A stretch of DNA of 64,000 nucleotides from Pseudenterobacter timonensis (GTDB lineage Bacteria; Pseudomonadota; Gammaproteobacteria; Enterobacterales; Enterobacteriaceae). Of this stretch, positions 1-10,663 are shown piece by piece. The position numbers and the translations under genes are program-made. Below the pieces are notes generated by a model, which saw only the letters and a program-made list of their open reading frames with translations, was not told the origin of the DNA and did not search any database. Numbering within the stretch: position 1 is the stretch's first letter; each line of letters starts with the position of its first letter. The DNA lies in the NCBI RefSeq assembly GCF_900021175.1, contig NZ_FCOP01000013.1:682001-746000 (forward strand). Direction: 5' to 3'.

Positions 1-1
1 T

Positions 2-658
2 AAAGAGCTGCTGCTGGAGATCGTGGAGATCGCCCGCCAGCATAACCTGATCATTTTTGCCGACGAGATCTACGACAAAATTCTTTATGACGACGCCCAG
101 CACCACTCTATCGCCGCGCTGGCGCCGGACCTGCTCACCGTCACCTTTAACGGCCTCTCCAAGACTTACCGGGTCGCCGGCTTCCGCCAGGGGTGGATGG
201 TACTGAACGGCCCGAAAAAGCACGCCAAAGGCTATATTGAAGGGCTGGAGATGCTGGCCTCGATGCGCCTGTGCGCCAACGTGCCGGCACAGCATGCCAT
301 TCAGACCGCGCTCGGCGGCTATCAGAGCATCAGCGAATTTATCGTTCCTGGCGGACGCCTGTATGAGCAGCGCAACCGCGCCTGGGAGCTGATCAATGAT
401 ATTCCGGGCGTCTCCTGCGTGAAGCCGAACGGCGCGCTCTATATGTTCCCGAAAATTGACAGCAAGCGTTTCAACATTCATGACGATCAGAAACTGGTGC
501 TCGATTTTCTGCTTCAGGAAAAGGTGCTGCTGGTACAGGGAACCGCCTTTAACTGGCCGTGGCCGGACCATGTGCGTATCGTGACTCTGCCGCGCGAAGA
601 TGACCTCGAAATGGCCATCAGCCGCTTCGGGCGCTTCCTCTCGGGTTATCATCAGTAA
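2..658 (+). CDS. alaA: Alanine transaminase AlaA, C-terminal part
   Basis: Only the last 218 codons are present; the reading frame is open through the left edge of the window. The product is a class I/II PLP-dependent aminotransferase that makes alanine from pyruvate and glutamate in the cytoplasm. Visible motifs are the FADEIYDKI segment (Asp contacting the PLP pyridine nitrogen), the Schiff-base lysine in GLSKTYRVAGFRQGW, and the C-terminal RIVTLPRE motif with the substrate-carboxylate arginine. The sequence matches E. coli AlaA (YfbQ) closely from memory, and the following yfbR gene is its usual neighbour. A REP element follows the stop codon. An internal GTG at 23 is not the true start. 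Confidence 0.95.
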   Translation, partial: KELLLEIVEIARQHNLIIFADEIYDKILYDDAQHHSIAALAPDLLTVTFNGLSKTYRVAGFRQGWMVLNGPKKHAKGYIEGLEMLASMRLCANVPAQHAIQTALGGYQSISEFIVPGGRLYEQRNRAWELINDIPGVSCVKPNGALYMFPKIDSKRFNIHDDQKLVLDFLLQEKVLLVQGTAFNWPWPDHVRIVTLPREDDLEMAISRFGRFLSGYHQ

Positions 659-670
659 CGCTCTCTTTCA

Positions 671-700
671 GCCGGGTGGCGCTGCGCTTACCCGGCCTGG
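671..700. repeat. REP element after alaA
   Basis: Imperfect palindrome GCCGGGTGGCGCTGCGCTTA followed by CCCGGCCTGG, the core of the enterobacterial REP (repetitive extragenic palindrome). It lies between the alaA stop and yfbR, where REPs often stabilise upstream mRNA or bind gyrase or IHF. Confidence 0.85.
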
Positions 701-775
701 TAAATCCGCAAATTTGCATCTTCTCTCCCCTCCCCGCACAATGAAGCCTGTCGCAGTGAAGACATAAGGTAACCT

Positions 776-1375
776 ATGAGTCAGAGTCATTTCTTTGCCC
801 ACCTCTCCCGCCTGAAGCTTATTAACCGCTGGCCCCTGATGCGTAACGTGCGCACCGAGAATGTCTCCGAGCACAGTCTGCAGGTGGCGATGGTGGCCCA
901 TGCGCTGGCGGTGATTAAAAACCGCAAATTTAATGGCGAGGTGAATGCGGAGCGTATTGCGCTACTGGCGATGTACCACGACGCCTCCGAGGTACTGACC
1001 GGCGACCTGCCTACGCCGGTGAAATATTTCAACTCGCAGATTGCCCAGGAATATAAGGCGATAGAGAAAATCGCCCAGCAGAAGCTGATCGAGATGGTGC
1101 CGGAAGAGCTGCGCGATCTCTTTGAACCGCTTATTGATGAGCAGCGTTATTCGGATGAAGAGAAGTCGCTGGTAAAACAGGCGGACGCGCTCTGCGCCTA
1201 TCTGAAGTGTCTGGAAGAGCTCTCCGCAGGCAATAATGAGTTTTTGCTGGCGAAAACCCGTCTGGAAAAAACGTTGCAGTCTCGCCGCAGCGAGGAGATG
1301 GACTACTTTATGCAGGTTTTTGTGCCGAGCTTCCATCTGTCGCTGGATGAGATTAGCCAGGATTCACCGCTGTAA
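776..1375 (+). CDS. yfbR: 5'-deoxynucleotidase YfbR
   Basis: 199-residue HD-domain phosphohydrolase that removes the phosphate from deoxyribonucleoside 5'-monophosphates, a step in deoxynucleotide turnover. The HD metal site is complete: His33 (SEHSLQVA), His68-Asp69 ([19 protein letters not shown]) and Asp137 ([11 protein letters not shown]). Length and all these positions equal the E. coli enzyme. The ATG at 776 has an AAGG ribosome site about 7 bases upstream. It lies downstream of alaA in the same direction and is followed by a second REP. Confidence 0.96.
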   Translation: MSQSHFFAHLSRLKLINRWPLMRNVRTENVSEHSLQVAMVAHALAVIKNRKFNGEVNAERIALLAMYHDASEVLTGDLPTPVKYFNSQIAQEYKAIEKIAQQKLIEMVPEELRDLFEPLIDEQRYSDEEKSLVKQADALCAYLKCLEELSAGNNEFLLAKTRLEKTLQSRRSEEMDYFMQVFVPSFHLSLDEISQDSPL

Positions 1376-1382
1376 TTGTTTC

Positions 1383-1413
1383 GCCGGGTGGCGGCTGTGC
1401 CTTACCCGGCCTA
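1383..1413. repeat. REP element between yfbR and yfbS
   Basis: GCCGGGTGGCGGCTGTGCCTTA then CCCGGCCTA forms the REP stem. It sits between the convergent ends of yfbR and yfbS, with only 55 bases between the two stop codons. Confidence 0.8.
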
Positions 1414-1430
1414 TGTTTCTGCGCTTATGC

Positions 1431-3260
1431 TTAAAACGGGAACAGTACGGGTATTAGCACCACGCAGACTACCATCACCAGCACGGTAAAAGGCACGCCG
1501 AGCTTCACAAAATCGCTGAAGGTATATCTGCCCGGCCCCAGCACCAGCGTGTTGACCGGCGATGAGATGGGCGTCATAAAGGCCGCCGATGCCGCCATGG
1601 CCACCATCATGGCAAACGGATAGGGAGAGACGCCCATCGATTTTGCCATCGCCAGCGCAATCGGGGCCATCAGCACCGCCGTGGCGGTATTAGAGATGAA
1701 TAACCCGATGACGGCGCAGAGGATAAACAGGCACACCAGCATCATATAAGGACCATAACCCCCGCCAAGATCCATCAGCCCTCTCACCACCAAATCGACA
1801 CCGCCGCATTTTTGCAGCGCCAGAGCGAACGGCATCATGCCGACAATGAGAATAATGCTCGGCCAGTGGATCGCCTTGTAGGCGCTCTGGGCGTCGATAC
1901 AGCGAAACTTCCCCATCAGCAGGCAGGCGATAATGGCGGCGACCGGATTGGGGATCTCATCGGTTAACATCAGCGCGACCATCAACACAAGGCAGAAAAT
2001 AGCGTGCGGCGCCTGGCTGTGGGCGGGCGAGGCATCGCTCTCTTCAGCTGGCATATTAAGCACCACAAAGTCGCGCCCCTTTTGCCCCAGCTGGCTGATG
2101 AGTTTCCAGTTACCTACCACCAGGAAGATATCGCCCAGTTCCAGGGGGATGTCCACCACAGCTCCTTCTATCGCCACACCGTCGCGCTTCAGGCCGACCA
2201 CATTCAGGCCGTAGCGGGTGCGAAAGCCAATTTCCCGAACGGTCTTTCCCAACAGCTCCGATTCGGGGATCAGCGAAACTTCTGCCATCCCCACGTCCAG
2301 CGCCTGGTCGGAAAAGTACTCTCCGCGCAGCACCATCGGCTCCAGCAGCTGTTCGCCGCAAAATTCACGCAGATCCACCTCCGCCGCCGACATGTCAATC
2401 AGCAGGACGTCACGCGCCCGAAACTCCGACACCCCGTTAACATTAACAATCACGCGACGAAAGCGACGCCAGCGCTCCACGCCGATCACATTCGCCCCGT
2501 AGCGCTCACGCAGTTTGAGGTCGTCAAGGCGCTGGCCGATCATCGGCGAGCCGGGGCGAATGGCGAGACGCCTGGCGCGCCCGGTGAGACGATACTCTTT
2601 GATAAGGTCGCGAAAGGTGCGGCGGCGCCAGCCGTCGCTGCGACGCGGCGTCTCACCGTTAAGGGCGAAACGGGCGATCAGCATATAGATCACCCCTAAG
2701 GCGAGGATTACCAGGCCAATAGGGGTCACGCTAAAAAAGCTGAACCCCTCCAGCCCCTCGCGCAGCAGTTCGCTGTTCACCACCAGGTTGGGCGGCGTGG
2801 CGACGAGCGTCATCATGCCGCTGATGAGCCCGGCGAAGCTAAGCGGCATCATCAGGCGCGAGGGTGAAGCCTGCATGCGCATCGAGACGCTCATGACCAC
2901 CGGAATAAAAATCGCCACCACGCCTGTGGAGCTCATAAAGGCTCCCAGCCCTGCCACTGTCAGCATCAGGTAGACGAGCATTTTGGTTTCGCTGTTGCCC
3001 GCCACCTTCACCAGCCAGGCCCCCATTACCGTCGCCACGCCGGTGCGTACCAGGCCGTCGCCGATGATAAACAGGGCGGCAATCAACACGATATTAGGAT
3101 CGCTAAAGCCGGCGAACGCCTCCGAAAGCGTCAGCGTACCGCTCAGTACAAAAGCAACGATCACCAGTAACGCAACGGCATCCATGCGTACCTTACCGGT
3201 GGCAAAGAGAATGATGGCGATAACAAGCAGGCTGAGCACCCAGATCAATTCACCGTTCAC
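1431..3260 (-). CDS. yfbS: SLC13-family permease with RCK_C domains, YfbS
   Basis: 609-residue inner-membrane protein. The N-terminal half (about residues 1-200) and C-terminal third (about 420-609) are rich in membrane segments of the divalent anion:sodium symporter (DASS/CitMHS) type. The soluble middle carries two TrkA-C (RCK_C) ligand domains, seen as the paired stretches around residues 230-300 and 320-400, both containing the GANVIG/GLNVVG pattern. Substrate is unknown; the E. coli homologue is annotated only as a putative transporter. The start ATG is preceded by AAGGAT. It lies downstream of yfbT, separated by a terminator hairpin, so it probably has its own promoter. Confidence 0.92.
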   Translation of the reverse strand: MNGELIWVLSLLVIAIILFATGKVRMDAVALLVIVAFVLSGTLTLSEAFAGFSDPNIVLIAALFIIGDGLVRTGVATVMGAWLVKVAGNSETKMLVYLMLTVAGLGAFMSSTGVVAIFIPVVMSVSMRMQASPSRLMMPLSFAGLISGMMTLVATPPNLVVNSELLREGLEGFSFFSVTPIGLVILALGVIYMLIARFALNGETPRRSDGWRRRTFRDLIKEYRLTGRARRLAIRPGSPMIGQRLDDLKLRERYGANVIGVERWRRFRRVIVNVNGVSEFRARDVLLIDMSAAEVDLREFCGEQLLEPMVLRGEYFSDQALDVGMAEVSLIPESELLGKTVREIGFRTRYGLNVVGLKRDGVAIEGAVVDIPLELGDIFLVVGNWKLISQLGQKGRDFVVLNMPAEESDASPAHSQAPHAIFCLVLMVALMLTDEIPNPVAAIIACLLMGKFRCIDAQSAYKAIHWPSIILIVGMMPFALALQKCGGVDLVVRGLMDLGGGYGPYMMLVCLFILCAVIGLFISNTATAVLMAPIALAMAKSMGVSPYPFAMMVAMAASAAFMTPISSPVNTLVLGPGRYTFSDFVKLGVPFTVLVMVVCVVLIPVLFPF

Positions 3261-3297
3261 AACATATCCTTGTCAGTGGAAAGAGCGTCAATTTTGC

Positions 3298-3326
3298 CAT
3301 AAAAAAGCCCCAGCAATGTGGGGCCA
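3298..3326 (-). terminator. Terminator after yfbT
   Basis: Read on the minus strand, GGCCCCACATTGCTGGGGC is followed by a run of six T. The 6-bp GC-rich stem has a 6-base loop. It lies 10-35 bases after the yfbT stop and just before yfbS. Confidence 0.85.
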
Positions 3327-3335
3327 AATCATAGA

Positions 3336-4001
3336 TTATATTTTCCGGGAGACGGTTACACTCCCGTCAGGTAGCCTGACGACCGATAGCGCGTTCAGCG
3401 AGTCGAGGACAAAATCCGCCTCCTCCAGACGCGGCGAGCCTGCTGGCACATTCACCGCGATAACGTGACAGCCGGCGTTCAGACCGGCCAGCACGCCGGC
3501 GGCGGCATCCTCCACCACGGCGCACGCCTCTGGCGCCAGCCCCAGCTGTCGGGCGCCAAGCAGAAAGGCGTCCGGTTCAGGTTTGCCGCGGCTGACCTGC
3601 TCGGCGGTAATAAAGACTTCCGGCGTTGGCAGCCCCGCCGCCTTGTGGCGCGCATGGGCGACAGGAATTGAGCCGGAGGTGACAATGGCCCACGGGATCT
3701 CCGCCTCGTTCAGATGGCGAAGCAGCGCCTGCGCGCCGGGAAGCGCGACGATGCCTTCGGTGTCGGTAGACTCAATCTGCTCCAGCCAGGTAAATTCCCG
3801 CTGAATCTCCGCCTCCGGTTTTCCCGCTAAGAAGTGACGTATTGAGGTAATGGCCTGTTTGCCATGGATAAAGTCGAATATCTCCTGATGAGGGATCCCA
3901 TGCCGGTCGGCCCAGCGACGCCAGGAACGCTCCACAACCGGCAGCGAATCCACCAGCGTACCGTCCAGATCAAACAGAAAACCTTTACACTGCACATTCA
4001 C
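3336..4001 (-). CDS. yfbT: Sugar phosphatase of the HAD superfamily, YfbT
   Basis: 221-residue cytoplasmic haloacid-dehalogenase phosphatase (also named HxpA) that dephosphorylates sugar phosphates. HAD motif I is FDLDGTLVDS with nucleophile Asp11 and Asp13; motif II is AIVTSGS; motif III lysine is in RGKPEPDAF; motif IV is VVEDAAAG. The helical cap lies between motifs I and II as in the beta-phosphoglucomutase-like branch. It starts only 5 bases after the yfbU stop, so the two genes are probably co-transcribed. A terminator hairpin follows. Confidence 0.93.
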   Translation of the reverse strand: MNVQCKGFLFDLDGTLVDSLPVVERSWRRWADRHGIPHQEIFDFIHGKQAITSIRHFLAGKPEAEIQREFTWLEQIESTDTEGIVALPGAQALLRHLNEAEIPWAIVTSGSIPVAHARHKAAGLPTPEVFITAEQVSRGKPEPDAFLLGARQLGLAPEACAVVEDAAAGVLAGLNAGCHVIAVNVPAGSPRLEEADFVLDSLNALSVVRLPDGSVTVSRKI

Positions 4002-4006
4002 CTCCG

Positions 4007-4552
<546 letters not shown>

Positions 4553-4590
4553 TTACTGTGCCCTCTTTTATCGGCCGTTTCGATGATCAA

Positions 4591-5046
4591 TCACAAGTCA
4601 TCAAGGAATGTTTTATCAAGTTGCGTAAAGGCGCGTTTAAGGGTGTCGGCAAGCGCCTGGTAGTCTGGTTTACCTTCAACCGGAGCCAGCGCCTGGCCTG
4701 CCTCTTCAAGTTTACCGCGCACTTCATAAAACCAGTGTAAAATAGCAGGAGGCAGCGGCGTCACCGACCGTTTGCCCAGCCACCATAGTCCCTGCATCGG
4801 CAGGCTCAGCGCGAAAAGCGCGGTGGCGACCGCGGGACCGAGCTGTCCGCCAAGCGCTATTTGCCAGCAGAGCGTAAAGACCGCAATTGGCGGCATAAAA
4901 CGGATGGCGTAGCGGGTCATACGGATTGCGCGGTTCTCGACAAACACGGGCGCCAGGCGCTTTTCCAGCGGCCACGTTTTGGCGTAGTGTTGGCCCCGAC
5001 GAAACAGGCTAAAAAAGCTCACGGTGGGAGTCTGGGGTGTCGACAT
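4591..5046 (-). CDS. yfbV: UPF0208 membrane protein YfbV
   Basis: 151 residues with two hydrophobic stretches at about 46-65 and 70-88 and a charged N-terminus ([16 protein letters not shown]). In E. coli YfbV is reported to limit MatP-dependent condensation of the Ter macrodomain so that it does not spread into flanking chromosome; the mechanism is unknown. Length equals the E. coli protein. It is divergent from ackA and shares the 338-base intergenic region with it. Confidence 0.93.
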   Translation of the reverse strand: MSTPQTPTVSFFSLFRRGQHYAKTWPLEKRLAPVFVENRAIRMTRYAIRFMPPIAVFTLCWQIALGGQLGPAVATALFALSLPMQGLWWLGKRSVTPLPPAILHWFYEVRGKLEEAGQALAPVEGKPDYQALADTLKRAFTQLDKTFLDDL

Positions 5047-5384
5047 GGCTTTACCTCAACTTCACATATAAAAATTAAAATTTTTTTGCAAAACAGCAAC
5101 TGTGCATGACAACGTTCAAAAATTTTTTGTCATGTCTACCCAGTATCGGGTATTCTGTGCCAGCCTCAAAGGGCTGTAGACGAGAAACATTGACTCGTCA
5201 AATTTTCGTATAGTATGCCATTGTCTGAAAAATGTTCAAAATGGCATAAAATCATAGTTATTTCTTCCATCATGCCGAAATGTTCGCCTGGCATGATGTT
5301 AATCATAAATGTCAGGGTCGCCTTGCGTTACGCTTTAAGACTCTTTGACGTTTTTTTAGCCACGTATCAACAATAGGTACTTCC
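5047..5384. promoter_or_regulatory. Divergent yfbV-ackA regulatory region
   Basis: AT-rich 338-base gap with no gene. It holds several dyads. ATGACA and TGTCAT flank 5106-5142. ATGCCATT (near 5214) pairs with AATGGCAT (near 5238). A perfect 9-bp hairpin CATCATGCC/GGCATGATG spans 5268-5298. A TTGACT and TATAGT/TAGTAT pair near 5190-5215 is a plausible but poorly spaced promoter. The last hairpin would lie in the 5' leader of the ackA mRNA. In E. coli this operon is affected by FNR and ArcA; I did not see an unambiguous consensus site for either. Confidence 0.5.
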
Positions 5385-6587
5385 ATGTCGAGTAAGTTAG
5401 TACTGGTTCTGAACTGCGGTAGTTCCTCACTGAAATTCGCGATTATCGACGCGTCCAACGGTGACGAATACCTTTCTGGTTTGGCCGAATGTTTCCATCT
5501 TCCTGAAGCGCGTATCAAATGGAAAATGGACGGCAGCAAACAAGAAGCGGCTTTAGGTGCAGGCGCCGCTCACAGTGAAGCGCTGAACTTTATCGTTAAC
5601 ACTATTCTGGCACAAAAACCAGAACTGTCTGCTCAGCTGTCGGCAATCGGTCACCGTATCGTCCACGGCGGTGAAAAATACACCAGTTCCGTACGTATTG
5701 ATGATTCCGTTATTCAGGGCATTAAAGATTCCGCCTCTTTCGCGCCGCTGCATAACCCTGCTCACCTGATCGGTATCGCTGAAGCGCTGAAATCTTTCCC
5801 GCAGCTGAAAGATAAAAACGTGGCCGTATTTGACACCGCGTTCCATCAGACCATGCCGGAAGAATCTTATCTCTATGCCCTGCCGTACAGCCTGTACAAA
5901 GAGCACGGCGTACGTCGTTACGGCGCGCACGGCACCAGCCACTTCTACGTCACTCAGGAAGCGGCCAAGGTCCTGAACAAGCCGGTTGAAGAGCTGAACA
6001 TCATCACCTGCCATCTGGGCAACGGTGGTTCCGTGTCGGCTATCCGCAACGGTAAGTGTGTCGATACCTCCATGGGTCTGACTCCGCTGGAAGGCCTGGT
6101 AATGGGTACCCGTTCTGGTGATATCGATCCGGCGATCATCTTCCACCTGCACGACACCCTGGGCATGAGCGTTGATCAGATCAACAAGCTGCTGACCAAA
6201 GAGTCTGGCCTGCTGGGTCTGACCGAAGTGACCAGCGACTGCCGTTACGTTGAAGACAACTACACCACCAAAGAAGATGCCAAACGTGCGATGGACGTTT
6301 ACTGCCACCGCCTGGCGAAGTACATCGGCTCTTACACTGCGCTGATGGAAGGCCGTCTGGACGCAGTTATCTTCACCGGCGGTATCGGTGAAAACGCGGC
6401 AATGGTGCGTGAACTCTCCCTGGGTAAACTGGGCGTGCTGGGCTTCGAAGTCGATCACGAACGCAACCTGGCTGCCCGTTTCGGCAAGTCTGGCTTCATC
6501 AACAAAGAAGGCACTCGTCCGGCGATTGTTATCCCGACCAACGAAGAGCTGGTTATCGCGCAAGACGCAGCCCGCCTGACTGCCTGA
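5385..6587 (+). CDS. ackA: Acetate kinase
   Basis: 400 residues, identical in length to E. coli AckA. It interconverts acetyl phosphate + ADP and acetate + ATP, the last step of acetate overflow. ASKHA-fold signatures are all present: [12 protein letters not shown] near the N-terminus, HRIVHGGE, the catalytic-region histidine in [42 protein letters not shown] and [14 protein letters not shown]. Codon use is strongly biased to frequent codons (CTG, CGT, AAA, GAA), as expected for a highly expressed gene and unlike its neighbours. It is followed after 77 bases by pta in one operon. Confidence 0.99.
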   Translation: MSSKLVLVLNCGSSSLKFAIIDASNGDEYLSGLAECFHLPEARIKWKMDGSKQEAALGAGAAHSEALNFIVNTILAQKPELSAQLSAIGHRIVHGGEKYTSSVRIDDSVIQGIKDSASFAPLHNPAHLIGIAEALKSFPQLKDKNVAVFDTAFHQTMPEESYLYALPYSLYKEHGVRRYGAHGTSHFYVTQEAAKVLNKPVEELNIITCHLGNGGSVSAIRNGKCVDTSMGLTPLEGLVMGTRSGDIDPAIIFHLHDTLGMSVDQINKLLTKESGLLGLTEVTSDCRYVEDNYTTKEDAKRAMDVYCHRLAKYIGSYTALMEGRLDAVIFTGGIGENAAMVRELSLGKLGVLGFEVDHERNLAARFGKSGFINKEGTRPAIVIPTNEELVIAQDAARLTA

Positions 6588-6593
6588 TTCTCC

Positions 6594-6623
6594 CACCGCC
6601 AGCAATGCTGGCGGTGCTGTTTT
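6594..6623 (+). terminator. Hairpin between ackA and pta
   Basis: CACCGCCAGCA and TGCTGGCGGTG form an 11-bp inverted repeat with almost no spacer, followed by CTGTTTT. It could act as a partial terminator or mRNA-processing/stability hairpin that lowers pta relative to ackA, since pta still has to be read from the ackA promoter. Confidence 0.6.
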
Positions 6624-6664
6624 GTATCCCGCCGAAAGTCGGCGGTAACGAAAGAGGATAAACC

Positions 6665-8806
6665 GTGTCCCGTACAATTATGCTGATCCCTACCGGAACC
6701 AGCGTCGGCCTGACCAGCGTCAGCCTCGGCGTGATCCGCGCTATGGAACGCAAAGGCGTTCGTCTGAGCGTCTTTAAGCCTATCGCCCAGCCGCGCGCCG
6801 GTGGCGATGCGCCAGACCAGACCACCACCATCGTTCGTAAGAACTCCAGCCTGCCCGCCGCTGAACCGCTGAAGATGAGCCACGTTGAGTCTCTGCTCTC
6901 CAGCAACCAGAAAGACGTGCTGATGGAAGAGATCATCGCCAACTACCACGCGAACACCAAAGACGCGGAAGTGGTGCTGGTTGAAGGTCTGGTACCGACC
7001 CGCAAACATCAGTTTGCCCAGTCGCTGAACTTCGAAATCGCGAAAACCCTGAACGCGGAAATCGTCTTTGTGATGTCCCAGGGCACTGACACCCCGGAAC
7101 AGCTGAAAGAGCGTATCGAACTGACCCGCAGCAGCTTCGGCGGCGCGAAAAACAGCAATATCACCGGCGTAATCGTTAACAAGCTGAACGCGCCAGTGGA
7201 TGAGCAGGGCCGTACCCGTCCTGACCTCTCTGAAATCTTCGACGATTCTTCCAAAGCGAAGGTGATCGCTATCGATCCGGCGAAGCTTGCTGAAAGCAGC
7301 CCGCTGCCGGTTCTGGGCGCGGTGCCGTGGAGCTTTGACCTGATCGCCACCCGCGCGATCGACATGGCTCGCCACCTCAACGCCACCATTATCAACGAAG
7401 GCGACATCAACACCCGCCGCGTGAAGTCCGTGACCTTCTGTGCGCGCAGCATTCCGCACATGCTGGAACACTTCCGCGCAGGCTCCCTGCTGGTGACCTC
7501 CGCAGACCGTCCTGACGTGCTGGTTGCGGCCTGTCTGGCGGCGATGAACGGCGTTGAGATCGGCGCAATCCTGCTGACCGGCGGTTACGAAATGGATGCT
7601 CGCATCAGCAAGCTGTGCGAACGCGCGTTTGCTACCGGCCTGCCGGTATTTATGGTGAACACCAACACCTGGCAGACCTCCCTGAGCCTGCAGAGCTTCA
7701 ACCTGGAAGTACCGGTTGACGATCACGAGCGCATCGAGAAGGTTCAGGAATACGTTGCTGGCTACATCAACGCTGACTGGATCGAATCCCTGACCGCGAC
7801 CTCCGAGCGCAGCCGTCGTCTCTCTCCGCCAGCCTTCCGCTATCAGCTGACCGAGCTGGCGCGTAAAGCGGGCAAACGCGTGGTTCTGCCGGAAGGCGAC
7901 GAGCCGCGTACCGTTAAAGCGGCTGCTATCTGCGCCGAACGTGGTATCGCGACCTGCGTGCTGCTGGGTAACCCGGACGAGATCAACCGCGTAGCCGCCT
8001 CTCAGGGCGTTGAGCTGGGCGCTGGCATCGAAATCGTCGACCCGGAAGTGGTTCGCGAAAGCTACGTTGCTCGCCTGGTTGAGCTGCGTAAGAATAAAGG
8101 TATGACCGAAGCCGTTGCCCGCGAACAGCTGGAAGACAACGTGGTTCTCGGCACCCTGATGCTGGAGCAGGACGAAGTTGACGGCCTGGTTTCCGGTGCG
8201 GTTCACACCACCGCGAACACCATCCGTCCGCCGCTGCAGCTGATTAAAACCGCGCCGGGCAGCTCGCTGGTCTCCTCCGTATTCTTCATGCTGCTGCCGG
8301 AACAGGTTTACGTTTACGGTGACTGCGCGATTAACCCGGATCCGACCGCCGAACAGCTGGCAGAGATCGCTATCCAGTCTGCGGACTCCGCGACTGCCTT
8401 CGGTATCGAACCGCGCGTGGCGATGCTCTCCTACTCCACCGGTACCTCCGGCGCAGGTAGCGACGTTGAGAAAGTGCGTGAAGCGACCCGCATCGCGCAG
8501 GAAAAACGTCCTGATCTGATGATCGACGGCCCGCTGCAGTACGATGCCGCAGTTATGGCTGATGTTGCGAAATCCAAAGCGCCGAACTCTCCGGTTGCCG
8601 GTCGCGCTACCGTGTTCATCTTCCCGGATCTGAACACCGGTAACACCACCTACAAAGCGGTACAGCGTTCAGCCGACCTGATCTCCATCGGGCCGATGCT
8701 GCAGGGTATGCGCAAGCCGGTGAACGACCTTTCTCGTGGTGCGCTGGTTGACGATATCGTCTACACCATCGCGCTGACCGCGATTCAGTCGGCACAGCAG
8801 CAGTAA
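6665..8806 (+). CDS. pta: Phosphate acetyltransferase
   Basis: 713 residues, one fewer than E. coli Pta. It makes acetyl phosphate from acetyl-CoA. Three parts are visible: an N-terminal P-loop-like cobalamin-synthase/DRTGG-related domain (residues 1 to about 220, beginning with the [12 protein letters not shown] loop), a DRTGG regulatory domain (about 230-370) and the catalytic PTA_PTB domain (about 390-713) with [17 protein letters not shown] and [15 protein letters not shown]. The start used is a GTG at 6665 with AGAGGA 8 bases upstream. Codon bias is high, like ackA. A REP and then a strong bidirectional terminator follow. Confidence 0.98.
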   Translation: MSRTIMLIPTGTSVGLTSVSLGVIRAMERKGVRLSVFKPIAQPRAGGDAPDQTTTIVRKNSSLPAAEPLKMSHVESLLSSNQKDVLMEEIIANYHANTKDAEVVLVEGLVPTRKHQFAQSLNFEIAKTLNAEIVFVMSQGTDTPEQLKERIELTRSSFGGAKNSNITGVIVNKLNAPVDEQGRTRPDLSEIFDDSSKAKVIAIDPAKLAESSPLPVLGAVPWSFDLIATRAIDMARHLNATIINEGDINTRRVKSVTFCARSIPHMLEHFRAGSLLVTSADRPDVLVAACLAAMNGVEIGAILLTGGYEMDARISKLCERAFATGLPVFMVNTNTWQTSLSLQSFNLEVPVDDHERIEKVQEYVAGYINADWIESLTATSERSRRLSPPAFRYQLTELARKAGKRVVLPEGDEPRTVKAAAICAERGIATCVLLGNPDEINRVAASQGVELGAGIEIVDPEVVRESYVARLVELRKNKGMTEAVAREQLEDNVVLGTLMLEQDEVDGLVSGAVHTTANTIRPPLQLIKTAPGSSLVSSVFFMLLPEQVYVYGDCAINPDPTAEQLAEIAIQSADSATAFGIEPRVAMLSYSTGTSGAGSDVEKVREATRIAQEKRPDLMIDGPLQYDAAVMADVAKSKAPNSPVAGRATVFIFPDLNTGNTTYKAVQRSADLISIGPMLQGMRKPVNDLSRGALVDDIVYTIALTAIQSAQQQ

Positions 8807-8812
8807 TGTTTT

Positions 8813-8843
8813 GCCGGATGGCGCTTCGCTTATCCGGCCTACA
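8813..8843. repeat. REP element after pta
   Basis: GCCGGATGGCGCTTCGCTTA with TCCGGCCTACA, a typical REP palindrome directly after the pta stop. Confidence 0.85.
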
Positions 8844-8855
8844 AAACCGTTGCAA

Positions 8856-8886
8856 CAAAAAGGCGACCTCAGGGTCGCCTTTTTTA
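8856..8886. terminator. Bidirectional terminator, pta / transketolase
   Basis: Perfect 8-bp stem AGGCGACC/GGTCGCCT with loop TCAG, A-run on the left and TTTTTT on the right. It serves pta from the left and the transketolase operon from the right; the latter stops at 8887. Confidence 0.93.
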
Positions 8887-9840
8887 TTACAGCAACTCTC
8901 TCGCCGCCGAGACAATATCGTGCGCCGTGAGGCCATACTCCTTCTGCAGGAAATCCTGCGTCCCTACCTGGCCGTAGCGCTCCTTCACTCCTACGCGACG
9001 CATCGGCACCGGGCAGGTTTCCACTAGCACCTCCGCCACGGCCGACCCCAGTCCGTTGTGGATGCTGTGGTTTTCGCAGGTGACGATCCGCCCGGTTTTC
9101 TCGGCGTAATTTTTTACAAGCACCCGGTCGATGGGTTTCAGGGTGAACATGTCGATCACCGCCGCGCTCACCCCTTCCTGCTCCAGCTGCCGTGCCGCCT
9201 CCAGCGCCTGCGCCACCATAATACCGTTGGCGATAAGCGTGATATCGTTCCCTTCGCGCAGTACGTTGCCCTTGCCAATGGTAAAGGTCGACCCCGGCGC
9301 GTAAACGCTCGGCGCCTGCTTACGGATGGTGCGCACCCAGTAAAAGCCCTCCAGATCGATAAGCTGGCGCAGCACATCTTCGAACATCACCGCATCGGTC
9401 ACTTCCAGCACCACCGAATGCGCCAGACCGCGCACAATCCCCATATCCTCAAACGACATATGGGTGCCGCCGTTATGACAGGCGGTTACCCCCGCATCGG
9501 AGGCGATCACCTTGACGTTATTGCGCTGATAGTCGAGCGACATAAAAAGCTGATCAAAGCAGCGGCGGCTGGCAAAGGCGGTAAAGGTGTGGACAAACGG
9601 CTTGCGCCCGGTCAGCGACAGCCCCGCCGCGGTGCCAATCACGTTGGCTTCCATAATGCCGCAGTTGATTACCTGCTGCGGATAGTCACGCGCGACGCTG
9701 TCCATTGCCATAGAGCTCATCAGATCGGCTTCCAGAGCGATAATATCGCTCCCCGCCTCGATCTGCCTGGCCACAAATCCGGCGTAGACTTTACGCATCT
9801 CAACGGCATCAGTTTGTCCTGCGGGTGCAACCTTAAACAT
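8887..9840 (-). CDS. Transketolase C-terminal subunit (pyrimidine-binding half)
   Basis: 317 residues covering the pyrimidine-binding and C-terminal domains of a transketolase, encoded apart from the PP domain. GIMEANVIGTAAGLSL carries the glutamate that activates the thiamine pyrophosphate cofactor. The C-terminal domain has FTLKPID and CENHSIHNGLGSAVAEVL. It must pair with the upstream N-terminal subunit to work; the two genes overlap by 8 bases, which suggests coupled translation and stoichiometric assembly. The likely reaction is transfer of two-carbon ketol units between sugar phosphates. An equivalent cluster (STM2340-STM2345) is known in Salmonella at this locus from memory. The physiological substrate is not known to me. 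Confidence 0.9.
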   Translation of the reverse strand: MFKVAPAGQTDAVEMRKVYAGFVARQIEAGSDIIALEADLMSSMAMDSVARDYPQQVINCGIMEANVIGTAAGLSLTGRKPFVHTFTAFASRRCFDQLFMSLDYQRNNVKVIASDAGVTACHNGGTHMSFEDMGIVRGLAHSVVLEVTDAVMFEDVLRQLIDLEGFYWVRTIRKQAPSVYAPGSTFTIGKGNVLREGNDITLIANGIMVAQALEAARQLEQEGVSAAVIDMFTLKPIDRVLVKNYAEKTGRIVTCENHSIHNGLGSAVAEVLVETCPVPMRRVGVKERYGQVGTQDFLQKEYGLTAHDIVSAARELL

Positions 9841-10663
9841 GTGTGGCCTCCAGTTGGCGGATCGTCTCGTTCAGGGCGGCTTTGGCCTCGTCGTTGAGAC
9901 GCAGATGGTGCGAATTGCTGAGCTGCTCCAGGTAAGGCACCCCCTGTCCTTTGATGCTGTCGAGGATCACCACCCGTGGTCGGGCGTCGGCGGCAGGTTT
10001 CGGCAGAGTGACCTCCAGCAGCGCCGGGATGTCGTCTCCTTTCACCGTCACCACATCAAAACCAAAGGCGCGGAATTTCCCCTCCAGATCAAACGCGCAG
10101 ATGATTTCATCCAGTTCGCCGTCCAGCTGCTGCTTATTCCAGTCGACAAATATTGTCAGATTGTTCAGGCGATGATGCGCGATAAACTGGAACGCCTCCC
10201 AGCACTGCCCCTCGTTTAACTCGCCGTCGCCGACAATGCAAAAAACCCGGTTGGGGCGCCCGGCAAGCTTGTGCGACAGCGCCATGCCTCCTGCAATAGA
10301 GATCCCCTGCCCCAGCGAGCCGGTGGTGGCATCTACGCCGCGGGTTTTGAGCCGATCCGGGTGGCTCGGCAACCGCGTCCCGTTCTGGTTGAGGGTATAG
10401 AGCTCCTCCACCGGGAAGTAACCCTTAATGGCCAGGGTGCTGTAAAGCGCCGGACCTGCGTGGCCCTTCGACAGCACAAAGTAGTCACGCTCCGGCCAGT
10501 CCGGATCCGCCGGGTCGATTTTCATCACCGCGCCGTAGAGAACCGCCAGCGTCTCCACCACCGACATACTGCCACCATAGTGACCAAACCCAAGGTGTGT
10601 CAGTGACCTGAGAGTGGCGAGGCGAATGTCGCGTGCCAGTTGCGTAATCTCTTGTTCATTCAT
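9833..10663 (-). CDS. Transketolase N-terminal subunit (PP-binding half)
   Basis: 276 residues, only the first domain of a normal ~660-residue transketolase. FGHYGGSMSVVETLAVLYG and SKGHAGPALYSTLAI are the usual N-terminal signatures. The thiamine pyrophosphate motif GDGELNEGQCWEAF ends at a VDWNKQQ metal-ligand segment. The start ATG overlaps the stop of the PTS IIC gene by 4 bases (ATGA) and the end overlaps the next subunit, so IIC and both transketolase genes are read as one coupled unit. This links sugar import to two-carbon transfer chemistry. Confidence 0.92.
   Translation of the reverse strand: MNEQEITQLARDIRLATLRSLTHLGFGHYGGSMSVVETLAVLYGAVMKIDPADPDWPERDYFVLSKGHAGPALYSTLAIKGYFPVEELYTLNQNGTRLPSHPDRLKTRGVDATTGSLGQGISIAGGMALSHKLAGRPNRVFCIVGDGELNEGQCWEAFQFIAHHRLNNLTIFVDWNKQQLDGELDEIICAFDLEGKFRAFGFDVVTVKGDDIPALLEVTLPKPAADARPRVVILDSIKGQGVPYLEQLSNSHHLRLNDEAKAALNETIRQLEATHV

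Noticed and set aside
5553..6677. 374-codon open frame antisense to ackA
   Set aside because: Lies almost entirely within ackA on the opposite strand; the strong codon bias of ackA produces stop-poor antisense frames.
6455..8206. Long 583-codon open frame antisense to pta
   Set aside because: It is the mirror of highly codon-biased pta sequence, has low-complexity composition, no ribosome site and no family resemblance.
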